Part shown: positions 29,584 to 39,268 of the stretch, one piece after another
Numbering within the stretch: the first letter of the stretch is position 1
Layout: every line of letters begins with the position of its first letter
NCBI GenBank assembly: GCA_036000965.1
Contig: DASYUT010000020.1
Coordinates: forward strand, 1 to 42,755
Reading direction: 5' to 3'
Source: Actinomycetes bacterium
GTDB taxonomy: Bacteria; Actinomycetota; CALGFH01
DNA: 42,755 bases
Translations under genes and position numbers: made by a program
Notes under the pieces: model-generated
The model's database searches: none
Told to the model about the DNA's origin: nothing
Seen by the model: only the letters and a program-made list of their open reading frames with translations

Positions 29584-29775
29584 CATGACCTCCAAGCGCT
29601 GACGGTTGGCTCCTCCCGGCTGCTCGTGCCGGCCGTGCTCCCGCCGGTCTTACCGCTGAACGGGCGCGTAAGCCTCCGGATCCGGGCGAACCACGGTGAG
29701 CGGGCCACAGCGGCATCGCTACGGAATACCCGCCTGCGACCTCCCCGAACCCCAGCACGTGCGGCGGTGATGGGG

Positions 29776-29805
29776 TCAGCTTCGGCGCGGCCACGGCCGA
29801 GCTGA
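29776..29805 (-). terminator. Hairpin downstream of hyuB
   Basis: TCAGCT (29776-29781) and CGGC (29783-29786) pair with GCCG (29796-29799) and AGCTGA (29800-29805): ten pairs with one bulged T. It lies 61 nt after the hyuB stop on the minus strand, in a 283-bp gene-free gap (29584-29866) in which I see nothing else convincing. Confidence 0.4.
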
Positions 29806-29866
29806 AGCCACGACGCCCATCGCGGGCGCTCCTGCCGCACGGTGACCACACCATGAGCGGGGCCGG

Positions 29867-31383
29867 TCATCCGTCACCCATGCCGCCTCCGCCCGGCGTG
29901 ACGACGGTCACCACCGAGCCCTCCTCCAGCTCGCGGCTGGCCTTCGGGGGGAGCTCCTCGCCGTCGAGGAGGTTCCGGCCAGGCGCGCCCGGCTCGCCGC
30001 CGCGGGCGCCCGCTGGGGCGTGGCGGCGCCGGTCGGTGAGCAGGGAGAGGCTGGCCGGCTCGAGGACCCGCACGGCCCGGACGACTCCGTCGCCGCCCCG
30101 GTGGCGTCCGGCTCCGCCCGACCCGTACTGCAGCTCGTAGCGCTCGACCCGCATCGGGTACTCGAGCTCCAGCGCCTCGATCGGCGTGTTGAGCGTGTTG
30201 GTCATGCCGACGTGCACGCCGGAAGGGCCGGGACCGGCACTGGAGGCACCCTGCCCGCCAGCGATCGTCTCGTAGTACGTCCAGCCCCGCCCGCCGATGA
30301 CGAGGTTGTTCATTGTCCCTTGGCCCTGGGCGGGCAGGTCGGCGCAGCGGGCCAGGGCGGCCAGCACGGTGTCGGCCACCCGCTGGCTGGTCTCCACGTT
30401 GCCGGCCACCACCGCCGACGGGGAGGCGGCGTGCACCAGGCTCCCCTCGGGGGCGAGGATGGTGAGTGGCGCGTAGGTCCCGGCGTTGGCCGGGACGTCG
30501 TCGGGCAGCAGCACCCGGAGCGCGAAGTAGCAGGCCGAGCGGGTGACCGACAGCGGGCAGTTGACGTTGCCGGCGACCGCGTCCGCCGTGCCGTCCAGGT
30601 CGATGGTCATCTCGTCGCCCGCCACGGTCACCGTCACCTTGATCGGGATGTCGTCGTCGGTCACGCCGTCGCCCTCGATCTCGCTCTCGGCGGTGTACTC
30701 GCCGTCGGGCAGGGCCTCGATCGCGTCCCTGGTGCGCCGCTCGGCGTAGGCGATGACCTCGTCGAAGGCTTCCAGCACCGTGTCTCTGCCGCGGCGGCCC
30801 ACCAGCTCGGCCAGGCGCTCGCCGGCCAGGCGGTTGGCGGCGATCTGAGCCCGGAAGTCGCCCCGGCGGAGCGCTGGGGTGCGCGAGTTGGCCAGGATGA
30901 GGTCGAACACGTCGCGCACGTACTCGCCGTCCCTGACCAGCCGGACGGGCGGGATGACCAGCCCCTCCTGCCAGATCTCGCGCGAGTCGCTCGGCATCGA
31001 CCCCGGCCGCATCCCGCCGATGTCGGAGTGGTGCGCGCGGGTCACCGCCCAGCCCATGGCCTCACCGTCGACGGTGAGCGGGGAGACCAGCGTGACGTCG
31101 GGCAGGTGGGTCCCGCCCGAGTAGGGGTCGTTGACGGCGAAGACGTCGCCCGGCCCGGGGTCGCGGGCCATCACTGCGGCCACCGCCTCCGGCATCGCGC
31201 CGAGGTGGACCGGGATGTGCTCGGCCTGCGCGACCATCCGCCCGCGGGCGTCGAACAGGGCCGTCGAGCAGTCCCGCCGCTCCTTGATGTTGGAGGAGTA
31301 GGCGCTACGGACCAGCAGCGACCCCATCTCCTCGGCGATGGTCGTAAGCGCGCTCGTTAGGACCGACAACGTCACACCGTCCA

Positions 31384-31384
<1 letters not shown>
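29867..31384 (-). CDS. hyuB: Hydantoinase B / oxoprolinase family protein
   Basis: 505 residues. HyuB signatures in order: AEEMGSLLVRSAYSSNIKER, RMVAQAEHIPVHLGAMPEAV, GDVFAVNDPYSGGTHLPDV, RAHHSDIGGMRPGSMP, WQEGLVIPPVRL, RGDFRAQIAAN, NCPLSVTRSACYFALRVL, ETSQRVADTVL, NTPIEALELEYPMRVERY, then a Gly-rich end VVTPGGGGMGDG. With HyuA it forms an ATP-dependent amidohydrolase or carboxylase-type complex acting on hydantoins, 5-oxoproline or related cyclic/ketone substrates; the substrate is not set by sequence. Its ATG overlaps the hyuA stop by one base (TGATG), with AGGAGG upstream, so the pair is translationally coupled. Confidence 0.93.
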
Positions 31385-33363
<1,979 letters not shown>

Positions 33364-33372
<9 letters not shown>

Positions 33373-33405
33373 CGGTGCCCCTGTGTCGCTCATCGGTGTC
33401 CCTGT
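33364..33405. repeat. 21-bp tandem duplication of the hyuA translation start
   Basis: Units 33364-33384 and 33385-33405 differ at one base. On the minus strand each contains an AGGG Shine-Dalgarno-like tract, the ATG and the next three codons, so the whole initiation region is doubled in frame. Confidence 0.95.
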
Positions 33406-33460
33406 CCGGTAGCTCCGCGGATCCACCACACGATGGCACAGGCGCTGTTGGCGGGCCGTG

Positions 33461-33476
33461 GAGGGCTCGCTCCCTC
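33461..33476 (-). terminator. Hairpin downstream of the J-domain gene
   Basis: GAGGG (33461-33465) pairs with CCCTC (33472-33476) over hexaloop CTCGCT, flanked by GGGC and GCCC that could extend it. It lies 21 nt after the J-domain gene's stop on the minus strand and upstream of hyuA. Confidence 0.4.
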
Positions 33477-33497
33477 GCCCCGGCTGCCGGCTACCGG

Positions 33498-34337
33498 TCA
33501 GGCCAACACGCCGAGTGCGCGGCGCGTCAGCTCCTCCTCGGCCTCGACGATCTGGCGGTCGAGCTCCCTGGCCATGTGGCCCAGCAGGTCCCAGCCCTCG
33601 TCGGCTGCCTTCTGGACCCGGCGCCGCAGCCACCCCATGGCCGAGGCCTCCAGCGTGGCCAGCTCGCCGTCGATCTGGGCCAGGCGCTCCCTGGCCCGGT
33701 CGATCGTGCGCATGGTGCGCTCCAGGTCGGCAAGGGTGGTGGTGCCGACCACCGCGTCAGGGCTCCGCTCCCAGCGCTCGAGGAGGCGGCGCAAGGCGGC
33801 GACGTCACCCCGCTCGTAGGCGTGGTTGGCCTCCACCATCAGGTTCGTGCGCCGCTCGCGCTCGGCCTGGTTGGCGGCGAGGTCGGGGTGGATGCTCCGC
33901 GCGAGCTTGCGGAACAGGCGCTTGGCGATCTCGTCGACCGTCGAGCGCTTTGGCGGCTCGGCCGGGCCGCCGCGCTCGCCCCCCGCCCAGGCCCAGTTCT
34001 CCCCGCACTGCCCATCCTGGTCGCGGTCTGCGGACGGGGCCTCGCCCTCGGCCAGCGGGGGCGGGGCGTCGGCGTCGCGCTCGGCCTCGAGCCGGTCGGT
34101 CAGCTCGTCGAGCCGCGCGTAGCGGGCGCCGAGCGCGCACCGGTACTGCGTCTCGAACGCGGCCAGCTCGGCCTGGAACACGGCCAGCACCAGCTCGCGC
34201 TCTGCCACCTCCACCTGCACGACCTTGAGCTCGACCTGCTTGCGGAGGAGCAGCTCGGTCTCGGGGCCCTGTTGCCGCTCGAGTGCGCCCGTGGTCTCCA
34301 CCCTTCCGATCGTGTCGCTTGCCATGGGCGGGATCAT
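33498..34337 (-). CDS. J-domain protein with coiled-coil flanks
   Basis: 279 residues from the ATG at 34337 (275 from ATG 34325; neither has a strong Shine-Dalgarno). The N-terminal ~95 residues are helical and charged (ELLLRKQVELKVVQVEVAERELVL), then an acidic linker, then a short J-domain: DEIAKRLFRKLARSIHPDLA with the HPD motif intact and ANHAYERGDVAALRRLLER after it. A C-terminal coiled coil with AQIDGELATLEASAMGWLRRR follows. This layout is known in several bacteria as a stand-alone J protein that should stimulate DnaK ATPase for unknown clients. It lacks the Gly/Phe and zinc-finger regions of DnaJ proper. It sits between the HAD and hyu genes, all on the minus strand. Confidence 0.82.
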   Translation of the reverse strand: MIPPMASDTIGRVETTGALERQQGPETELLLRKQVELKVVQVEVAERELVLAVFQAELAAFETQYRCALGARYARLDELTDRLEAERDADAPPPLAEGEAPSADRDQDGQCGENWAWAGGERGGPAEPPKRSTVDEIAKRLFRKLARSIHPDLAANQAERERRTNLMVEANHAYERGDVAALRRLLERWERSPDAVVGTTTLADLERTMRTIDRARERLAQIDGELATLEASAMGWLRRRVQKAADEGWDLLGHMARELDRQIVEAEEELTRRALGVLA

Positions 34338-34404
34338 ATCGGCATCCGGTGTGGTTCCCCGGGCCGGCCTCGCGCGCTTCAGCGAGATCGGCGGGCCGGC
34401 GCGC

Positions 34405-35199
34405 TCACACCTCCAGGTCGGCCACCAGGTCGGCCACCGAGTCGACGATCCGCGAGGGACGGTAGGGGAAGCGCTCGGCCTCGGCCCGGCTGGTGACCCC
34501 GGCCAGCACCAGGATCGTCTCCATGCCCGCCTCCATGCCGGCTACGATGTCGGTGTCCATGCGGTCGCCGATCATCACCGTGGACTCCGAGTGGGTGTCG
34601 ATCGCACGCAGCGCCGACCGCATCATCAGCGGGTTGGGCTTGCCCACGAAGTACGGCTGCACCCCGGTGGCGCGGGTGATCAGGGCGGCAACCGCGCCGG
34701 TGGCGGGCAGCAGGCCGGCCGGCGAGGGCCCGGTGGGGTCCGGGTTGGTGGCGATGAAGCGGGCCCCGGCGTGGACCAGCCGGATCGCGCGGGTGATGGC
34801 CTCGAAGCTGTAGATGCGGGTCTCCCCGAGCACCACGTAGTCGGGGTTGCGCTCGCTCAGGACGTAGTCGATGGCGTGGAGCGCCGTCGTCAGCCCGGAC
34901 TCACCCACCACGAAGGCGGTCCCGCCCGGCAGCTGGTCGTGCAGGAACTTGGCGGTGGCCAGCGCCGAAGTCCAGATGCACTCCGGGGGCACCTCGATGC
35001 CGGTCAGGCGCAGCCTGGCCGCGAGGTCGCGGGGCGTGTAGATCGAGTTGTTGGTCAGTACCAGGAACGGGATGCCCGCCTTCCGGAGCCGGGCGACGAA
35101 CTCGTCCGCCCCGGGCACCGGCTGCTCCTCGTGGACGAGTACCCCGTCCATGTCCATGAGATAGCTGGTCGGCCGATCGCCACGGTTGCCTGCTGCCAC
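34405..35199 (-). CDS. HAD-IIA family phosphatase (NagD-like)
   Basis: 264 residues from GTG 35199 ([19 protein letters not shown]), chosen because GGAGAGGAG lies about 6 nt upstream and the HAD core starts 13 residues in. Motif I is [11 protein letters not shown] (nucleophile Asp and +2 Asp), motif II LTNNS, motif III the Lys in VGKPNPLMM, and motif [11 protein letters not shown]. The C2-type cap between motifs II and III defines class IIA. Cytoplasmic phosphatase of small phosphoesters such as nucleotides or sugar phosphates; the real substrate is unknown. It heads a minus-strand run with the J-domain gene 67 bp downstream. Confidence 0.9.
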   Translation of the reverse strand: MAAGNRGDRPTSYLMDMDGVLVHEEQPVPGADEFVARLRKAGIPFLVLTNNSIYTPRDLAARLRLTGIEVPPECIWTSALATAKFLHDQLPGGTAFVVGESGLTTALHAIDYVLSERNPDYVVLGETRIYSFEAITRAIRLVHAGARFIATNPDPTGPSPAGLLPATGAVAALITRATGVQPYFVGKPNPLMMRSALRAIDTHSESTVMIGDRMDTDIVAGMEAGMETILVLAGVTSRAEAERFPYRPSRIVDSVADLVADLEV

Positions 35200-35361
35200 C
35201 GGACGCTCCTCTCCAGGCTGCGGGGGAACCGGCTCGACGCACTGTAGCCGAGCCGCGCTGCCACGACCGGGAGGGCGCAGCAGAGGGAACAGGACGCCCC
35301 CAGGAGGCGTTCGAGGGGACGCGACCATACCCCGCCGACGGGCCAGCCGAGAGGAGCGCGC
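35200..35361. promoter_or_regulatory. Divergent promoter region HAD / zinc-finger-channel operon
   Basis: 162 bp between divergent starts. Contains GGCTCG (35231-35236) and CGAGCC (35249-35254), an 11-nt-spaced dyad that could be an operator or hairpin. No defined -10/-35 seen. AGAGGAG near the right end is the Shine-Dalgarno of the gene at 35362. Confidence 0.35.
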
Positions 35362-35490
35362 ATGCCTGCCACGAACCGGCACGCGACCCGGCACTGGCGG
35401 GCCGAGCATCACCCCGTCGTCCGGTCGTTCCAGCCCCGCGAGGAGCAGCTATGGTGCTACGAGGACGAGGTGCCGGTCGAGCCGCGCTGA
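35362..35490 (+). CDS. Half UBP-type zinc-finger protein, 42 aa
   Basis: A 42-residue ORF with AGAGGAG 6 nt before the [22 protein letters not shown] and [12 protein letters not shown] match the C-terminal half of bacterial UBP-type zinc-finger proteins (NRHATAH..TGHPVVRS..PGE.W.WCYVDE). The N-terminal half with the Cys zinc ligands (C..C....C..C) is missing, and no frame upstream supplies it. It may be a truncated but still translated gene, or a degenerate remnant. The channel-like gene starts 15 bp after the stop, with its own Shine-Dalgarno, so the two look like an operon. Confidence 0.6.
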   Translation: MPATNRHATRHWRAEHHPVVRSFQPREEQLWCYEDEVPVEPR

Positions 35491-35505
35491 CATCGGGGAG
35501 CTGGC

Positions 35506-36678
35506 ATGGCTGAGCTGGGCAGGTGGGCAGGGTTCGCGCTCGGCCTGGCGCTCGTCGGCGGGACGTTCATCAGCGTGGTCGCCACCATCGTGCTGCCCAA
35601 GGGCGTCAGGTCGATCATCGCCTACACAGTCTGGCGGGCGACCAGCAACGCGTTCATGGCCGTGTCCGACCGGCTGCGCAGCTACGAGGCCAAGGATCGG
35701 CTGCTCGGCCTGCTCGGCCCCGTCTCCCTGCTCACCCTGCTCGCCGTCTGGCTCCTGCTCGCCTTCCTCGGCTACGCACTGGTGTTCTGGCCGCTGACCG
35801 GCGACAACCTCATGACCGCCTTCCGGCTGGCCGGGTCGTCGCTGTTCACCCTCGGCATCGCCTCCTCGCCCAAGGGGGCGGCCACCGTGGTGACGTTCGT
35901 CGCCGCCGCCACCGGGCTCATCGTGGTCGCCCTCGAGATCGGCTACCTGCCGACCATCTACGGCGCCTACAACCGCCGCGAGACCCTGGTGAACATGCTG
36001 GAGAGCCGGGCAGGCGAGCCGGCCTGGGGCGCCGAGCTGCTCGCCCGCGAGCAGCTCATCGGCGGCCTGGACTCGCTCGGGCCCTTCTACACCGACTGGG
36101 AGCGGTGGGCCGCCGACCTCACCGAGTCCCACGTGAACTACCCCTGGCTGCTGTCGTTCCGGTCGCCGTACCCGCTCCGGTCGTGGGTGGTCAGCCTGCT
36201 CGCGGTGATGGACGCGGCCGCGCTCCAGCTCGCGCTGGCGCCGTCCACGGCGCCCTCGGCGGCCCGCCACTGCCTGCGCACCGGCTTCCTCGGCCTGCGA
36301 GCCCTGGCCGGCGTGTTCGGGTTCAGGGTGTCCTCCGACCCCCGGCCCGACGACGACATCATGCTCACCTACGAGGAGTTCGACCAGGCGGTCGACCGGC
36401 TCGAGGCCGTCGGGTTCCCGGTGGAGCGGCCGCGGGAGCTGGCCTGGCGGCACTTCCGCGGCTGGCGGGTGAACTACGAGCCGGCCGCCTACTTCCTCGC
36501 CGACCAGGTCGTGGCCGTGCCAGCACCCTGGTCGGGCGAGCGCCGCAGCGTCCGCTCCGAGCAGCGGGTGGAGCCGGTCCGGCCCCGCCACCGCAGTCCC
36601 GACGACCCCGAGGGCCGCACCGCCCTGCTCCCGCCCCGGCCGGGCCGCTCGCGCGCCGACGGCCAGCCGCCACCCTGA
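35506..36678 (+). CDS. Channel-like integral membrane protein (two-TM pore type)
   Basis: 390 residues. TM helices near 8-28, 73-97 and 122-146 with a short re-entrant-like segment AGSSLFTLGIASSP between the last two, the place and style of a K+-channel pore helix and filter (TLGIA instead of TVGYG). After TM3 (LIVVALEIGYLPTIYGAYNRRE) comes a ~200-residue soluble domain of mostly helical character (MLESRAGEPAWGAELLARE, WLLSFRSPYPLRSWVVSLLAVMDAAALQL). The tail is disordered and basic. I infer a two-TM ion-channel relative with unknown selectivity; the filter is not canonical. GGGGAG lies 5 nt before the ATG. The last 15 codons are part of a 63-bp repeat. Confidence 0.7.
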   Translation: MAELGRWAGFALGLALVGGTFISVVATIVLPKGVRSIIAYTVWRATSNAFMAVSDRLRSYEAKDRLLGLLGPVSLLTLLAVWLLLAFLGYALVFWPLTGDNLMTAFRLAGSSLFTLGIASSPKGAATVVTFVAAATGLIVVALEIGYLPTIYGAYNRRETLVNMLESRAGEPAWGAELLAREQLIGGLDSLGPFYTDWERWAADLTESHVNYPWLLSFRSPYPLRSWVVSLLAVMDAAALQLALAPSTAPSAARHCLRTGFLGLRALAGVFGFRVSSDPRPDDDIMLTYEEFDQAVDRLEAVGFPVERPRELAWRHFRGWRVNYEPAAYFLADQVVAVPAPWSGERRSVRSEQRVEPVRPRHRSPDDPEGRTALLPPRPGRSRADGQPPP

Positions 36679-36794
36679 GGTCCGGCCGGGGGTCCGCCCC
36701 GGCCGGGCCGCTCGCGCGCCGGTGGCCAGCCGCCACGCTGAGGCCAGCCGCCACGCTGCGGTCCGGCCGCCACGCTGCGGTCCGGCTGGCGGTC
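36631..36794. repeat. 63-bp duplication across the channel gene stop, plus ~20-bp sub-repeats
   Basis: CCGCCCCGGCCGGGCCGCTC begins copies at 36631 and 36694 (period 63). The stop codon of the channel gene (36676-36678) lies in copy 1. After copy 2, units of about 18-22 bp built on GCCGCCACGCTG recur at about 36729, 36748 and 36767. The array fills most of the gap to the ABC gene. Confidence 0.85.
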
Positions 36795-36854
36795 GCCCCG
36801 GCCGGGCCGGAAACCTCCTGGCGGACTGCCGGGGATGGCTGTCACTCTGGCTCC

Positions 36855-37613
36855 ATGACCCATGTCCTTGACGCCCGGGGGCTGGTGAAGGAGTACCGTC
36901 GCGGCCGGGCCGTCGACCACGTCGACCTCGCCGTCCGAGAAGGCGAGCGCGTCGCGCTGCTCGGCGCGAACGGCGCCGGCAAGACCACCACCCTGCTGAT
37001 GTGCCTCGGGGTGATCGAGCCGGACGCCGGCACGGTGGTCATCTGCGGCCACCGCCTGCCCAAGGGCCGCAGCGCGGCGATGACCCACGTCGGCTTCGCC
37101 GCCGGCTACCTGCCGCTGCCCGAGCGGCTGCGGGTGCGGGAGTACCTGCGCATGTACGGCCAGCTCTACGGGCTCGGCGACCCCGAAGCGCTAGCCGCCA
37201 AGGGGCTCGAGCGCTTCGGCGTCGGCCACCTCGACGTCGCCATGGGCACCGAGCTCTCCTCGGGCCAGAAGACCCTGGTCGGGATCGTGAAGGCGACCAT
37301 GCACGACCCCGAGCTGCTGGTGCTCGACGAGCCCACCGCCTCCCTGGACCCTGACGTCGCCTGGCGGGTGCGCACCGGCCTGGCCCGTCTCTGCGACGAG
37401 GAGGGGACGGCGCTGCTGGTCACCAGCCACAACATGCTCGAGGTTGAGCGGATCGCCGAGCGGGTCGTGTTCCTGGCCGGCGGCCGCATCGTGGCCGACG
37501 GCCCGCCCGCCGAGGTGGCGGCCGGCTTCGGCCAGGGCGACCTGGAAGAGGTCTTCCTGCATCTGGCCAGGGAGCGCGAGGCGCGCGAGCACCAGGAGGG
37601 GGCCCGCCCGTGA
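36855..37613 (+). CDS. ABC transporter ATP-binding protein (ABC-2 exporter)
   Basis: 252 residues. Walker A GANGAGKT (37-44), signature ELSSGQKT (133-140), Walker B LLVLDEPT (154-161) and H-loop SHN (191-193). The usual Q-loop Gln (GYLPQ) is replaced: the segment reads AAGYLPLPERLRVREYL (83-99). The subgroup resembles DrrA/NodI-type exporters of drugs or lipids. The stop TGA overlaps the GTG of the next gene by four bases, so ATPase and permease are coupled. Substrate not known. It probably forms a dimer with two copies of the permease. Confidence 0.93.
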   Translation: MTHVLDARGLVKEYRRGRAVDHVDLAVREGERVALLGANGAGKTTTLLMCLGVIEPDAGTVVICGHRLPKGRSAAMTHVGFAAGYLPLPERLRVREYLRMYGQLYGLGDPEALAAKGLERFGVGHLDVAMGTELSSGQKTLVGIVKATMHDPELLVLDEPTASLDPDVAWRVRTGLARLCDEEGTALLVTSHNMLEVERIAERVVFLAGGRIVADGPPAEVAAGFGQGDLEEVFLHLAREREAREHQEGARP

Positions 37614-38437
37614 GCGCGGTCCGCGTTTCCGGGCGGCGGGCCCCGCTGCTGCGCATCCGGGCGGTCGCCCGCAGGCACGCCTACACGCTGTGGCGCAGCC
37701 CGCACCGGCTGTTCGACGTCACCGTCTGGCCGCTGGTGGACACCGTGCTGTTCGGCTCGATCGGGATCTTCTTCGCCAGCCAGGGGGGCCCGAGCAGCGG
37801 CGCCCAGGCGGCCGCAGGCTACCTGCTGGCCGGCATCGTCCTGTGGCACGTCGTCTACCAGGCCCAGATCGCGGTCGCGACCGGCTTCCTTGAGGAGACC
37901 TGGTCGCGCAACCTCCTGAGCCTCATGGTCACGCCCCTCCGGGAAATCGAGTTCGTCGCCGGGGTGGCCCTGTTCGGGCTGATCAAGCTCGTCCTTGGCG
38001 TGGCCGTGGTCGCGCTCAGCGCGCTGGCGTTCTACGCGTTCGACGTGACCAGCCTCGGCCTCGGGCTGGTGCCGATCGCCGCGGTGCTGCTGGTGGCCGG
38101 CTGGGCGGTGGCGCTGTTCGTGATGGGGCTGGTGCTCCGCTTCGGCAACGGGGCCGAGGCGTTCGCCTGGGGGATCTTCTTCGTGGTGATGCCCTTGTCC
38201 GGCGTGTTCTACCCGCTGAGCGCGCTGCCCGCGTTCCTCCGGCCGGTGAGCGTGCTGCTCCCCACCACCCACGCGTTCGCGGCCGGCCGGGCGCTGGTCG
38301 ACGGGCGCGGCATGGACTGGGGCGCGCTGGGCCTCGCCACCGCCACCACCGTGCTGGTCTCCGCCGCGGCCCTCGCCTTCCTGGTCTGGATGCTCCGCCT
38401 CTTCCGCCGCCGCGGCTACATCACCCGCTACACCTGA
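37610..38437 (+). CDS. ABC-2 type transporter permease
   Basis: 275 residues with GTG start overlapping the ATPase stop (GTGA). About six TM helices, including LFDVTVWPLVDTVLFGSIGIFFA and FGLIKLVLGVAVVALSALAFYAF, and the ABC-2 signature region AFAWGIFFVVMPLSGVFYPLSALP followed by LLPTTHAFAAGR. Together with the gene before it, this is a complete two-gene exporter. A tandem hairpin terminator lies immediately downstream. Confidence 0.92.
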   Translation: MSAVRVSGRRAPLLRIRAVARRHAYTLWRSPHRLFDVTVWPLVDTVLFGSIGIFFASQGGPSSGAQAAAGYLLAGIVLWHVVYQAQIAVATGFLEETWSRNLLSLMVTPLREIEFVAGVALFGLIKLVLGVAVVALSALAFYAFDVTSLGLGLVPIAAVLLVAGWAVALFVMGLVLRFGNGAEAFAWGIFFVVMPLSGVFYPLSALPAFLRPVSVLLPTTHAFAAGRALVDGRGMDWGALGLATATTVLVSAAALAFLVWMLRLFRRRGYITRYT

Positions 38438-38443
38438 GATCCT

Positions 38444-38528
38444 CCTCTGCCTGTAGCACAGGCAGAGGATTCCCGTGCCTGTAGCACAGGCAGAGGATTC
38501 CCGGTTGCCTCTCCGGGTGGTGCTTTTT
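38444..38528. terminator. Doubled hairpin terminator with T5 tract
   Basis: CCTCTGCCTGT (38444-38454) pairs perfectly with ACAGGCAGAGG (38458-38468) around AGC. A 28-bp direct repeat gives a second hairpin, TGCCTGT (38476-38482) with ACAGGCA (38486-38492). A third weak stem CCCGG/CCGGG is followed by TTTTT (38524-38528). It separates the ABC operon from the opposing response regulator (stop at 38534) and probably works on both strands. Confidence 0.8.
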
Positions 38529-38533
38529 GACCC

Positions 38534-39268
38534 TCAGACCAGGCGGCGGTCGGTCGCCCAGCGGGTCAGCTCGTGGCGGCTCGAGAGCTGGAGCTTGCGC
38601 AGCACCGAGGAGACGTGGGTCTCCACCGTCTTCACCGACAGGTGCAGCCGTCGACCCACCTCCTTGTAGGTGTAGCCCCTGGCGATGTGGCGCAGGACCT
38701 CCTGCTCCCTGGCGGTGAGCTGGTCCAGCTCGGGGTCGACCGGTCCGTCGAGCCGTCCCCGGAAGGCGTCGAGGACGAAGCCGGCCAGGCGAGGGGAGAA
38801 GACCGCGTCGCCGTCGCGCACCCGGCGGATGGCGGCGGCCAGGTCGGCCGGGGAGATCGACTTGGTCACGTAGCCGCGGGCGCCGGCCCGGATCACCGCG
38901 ATGACGTCCTCGGCCGCGTCGGACACCGACAGGGCGAGGAAGCGGACCTCCGGCCGGGTGCGCTGGACCGCCTCGATCACCGACCGCCCGCCGCCCCCTG
39001 GGAGGTGCACGTCGAGCAGGACGACGTCCGGCTCGGTCCGCCCGATGCCCTCGACCGCGGCGTCCACGTCGCCGCCGTCCCCGACGATCTCGAACTCCGC
39101 GCCCAGCTCGGCGCGCAGGCCCGAGAGGAAGAAGCGGTGGTCGTCGACGAGGAAGACCCGCGTGCGGCCCGGGGCAGGGCCCGAGGCTGACGCCGCGCCC
39201 TGGCCGGCGGGCCTCGGAGCCCCGGCCGCCTGGTCCTCCCGGCTGATGGCTCCGCCCTCCTGAGTCAT
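38534..39268 (-). CDS. LuxR/NarL-family response regulator
   Basis: 244 residues. A ~35-residue flexible N-terminus precedes the REC domain (about 36-155) with Asp42/Asp43, phosphoacceptor Asp86 (VVLLDVHLP), Ser in LALSVS and Lys136 (YVTKS). The LuxR-type HTH is at about 180-240 (LTAREQEVLRHIARGYTYKE). It is the partner of the PspC-kinase next to it: their genes overlap by four bases (ATGA). From family knowledge (Streptomyces MacRS-like systems) it should control envelope genes, probably the divergent PspC/LiaF operon. Confidence 0.92.
   Translation of the reverse strand: MTQEGGAISREDQAAGAPRPAGQGAASASGPAPGRTRVFLVDDHRFFLSGLRAELGAEFEIVGDGGDVDAAVEGIGRTEPDVVLLDVHLPGGGGRSVIEAVQRTRPEVRFLALSVSDAAEDVIAVIRAGARGYVTKSISPADLAAAIRRVRDGDAVFSPRLAGFVLDAFRGRLDGPVDPELDQLTAREQEVLRHIARGYTYKEVGRRLHLSVKTVETHVSSVLRKLQLSSRHELTRWATDRRLV

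Noticed and set aside
36855-38437. Antibiotic biosynthesis or resistance cluster at the ABC exporter
   Set aside because: No biosynthetic enzymes are adjacent; the exporter stands as a two-gene unit.
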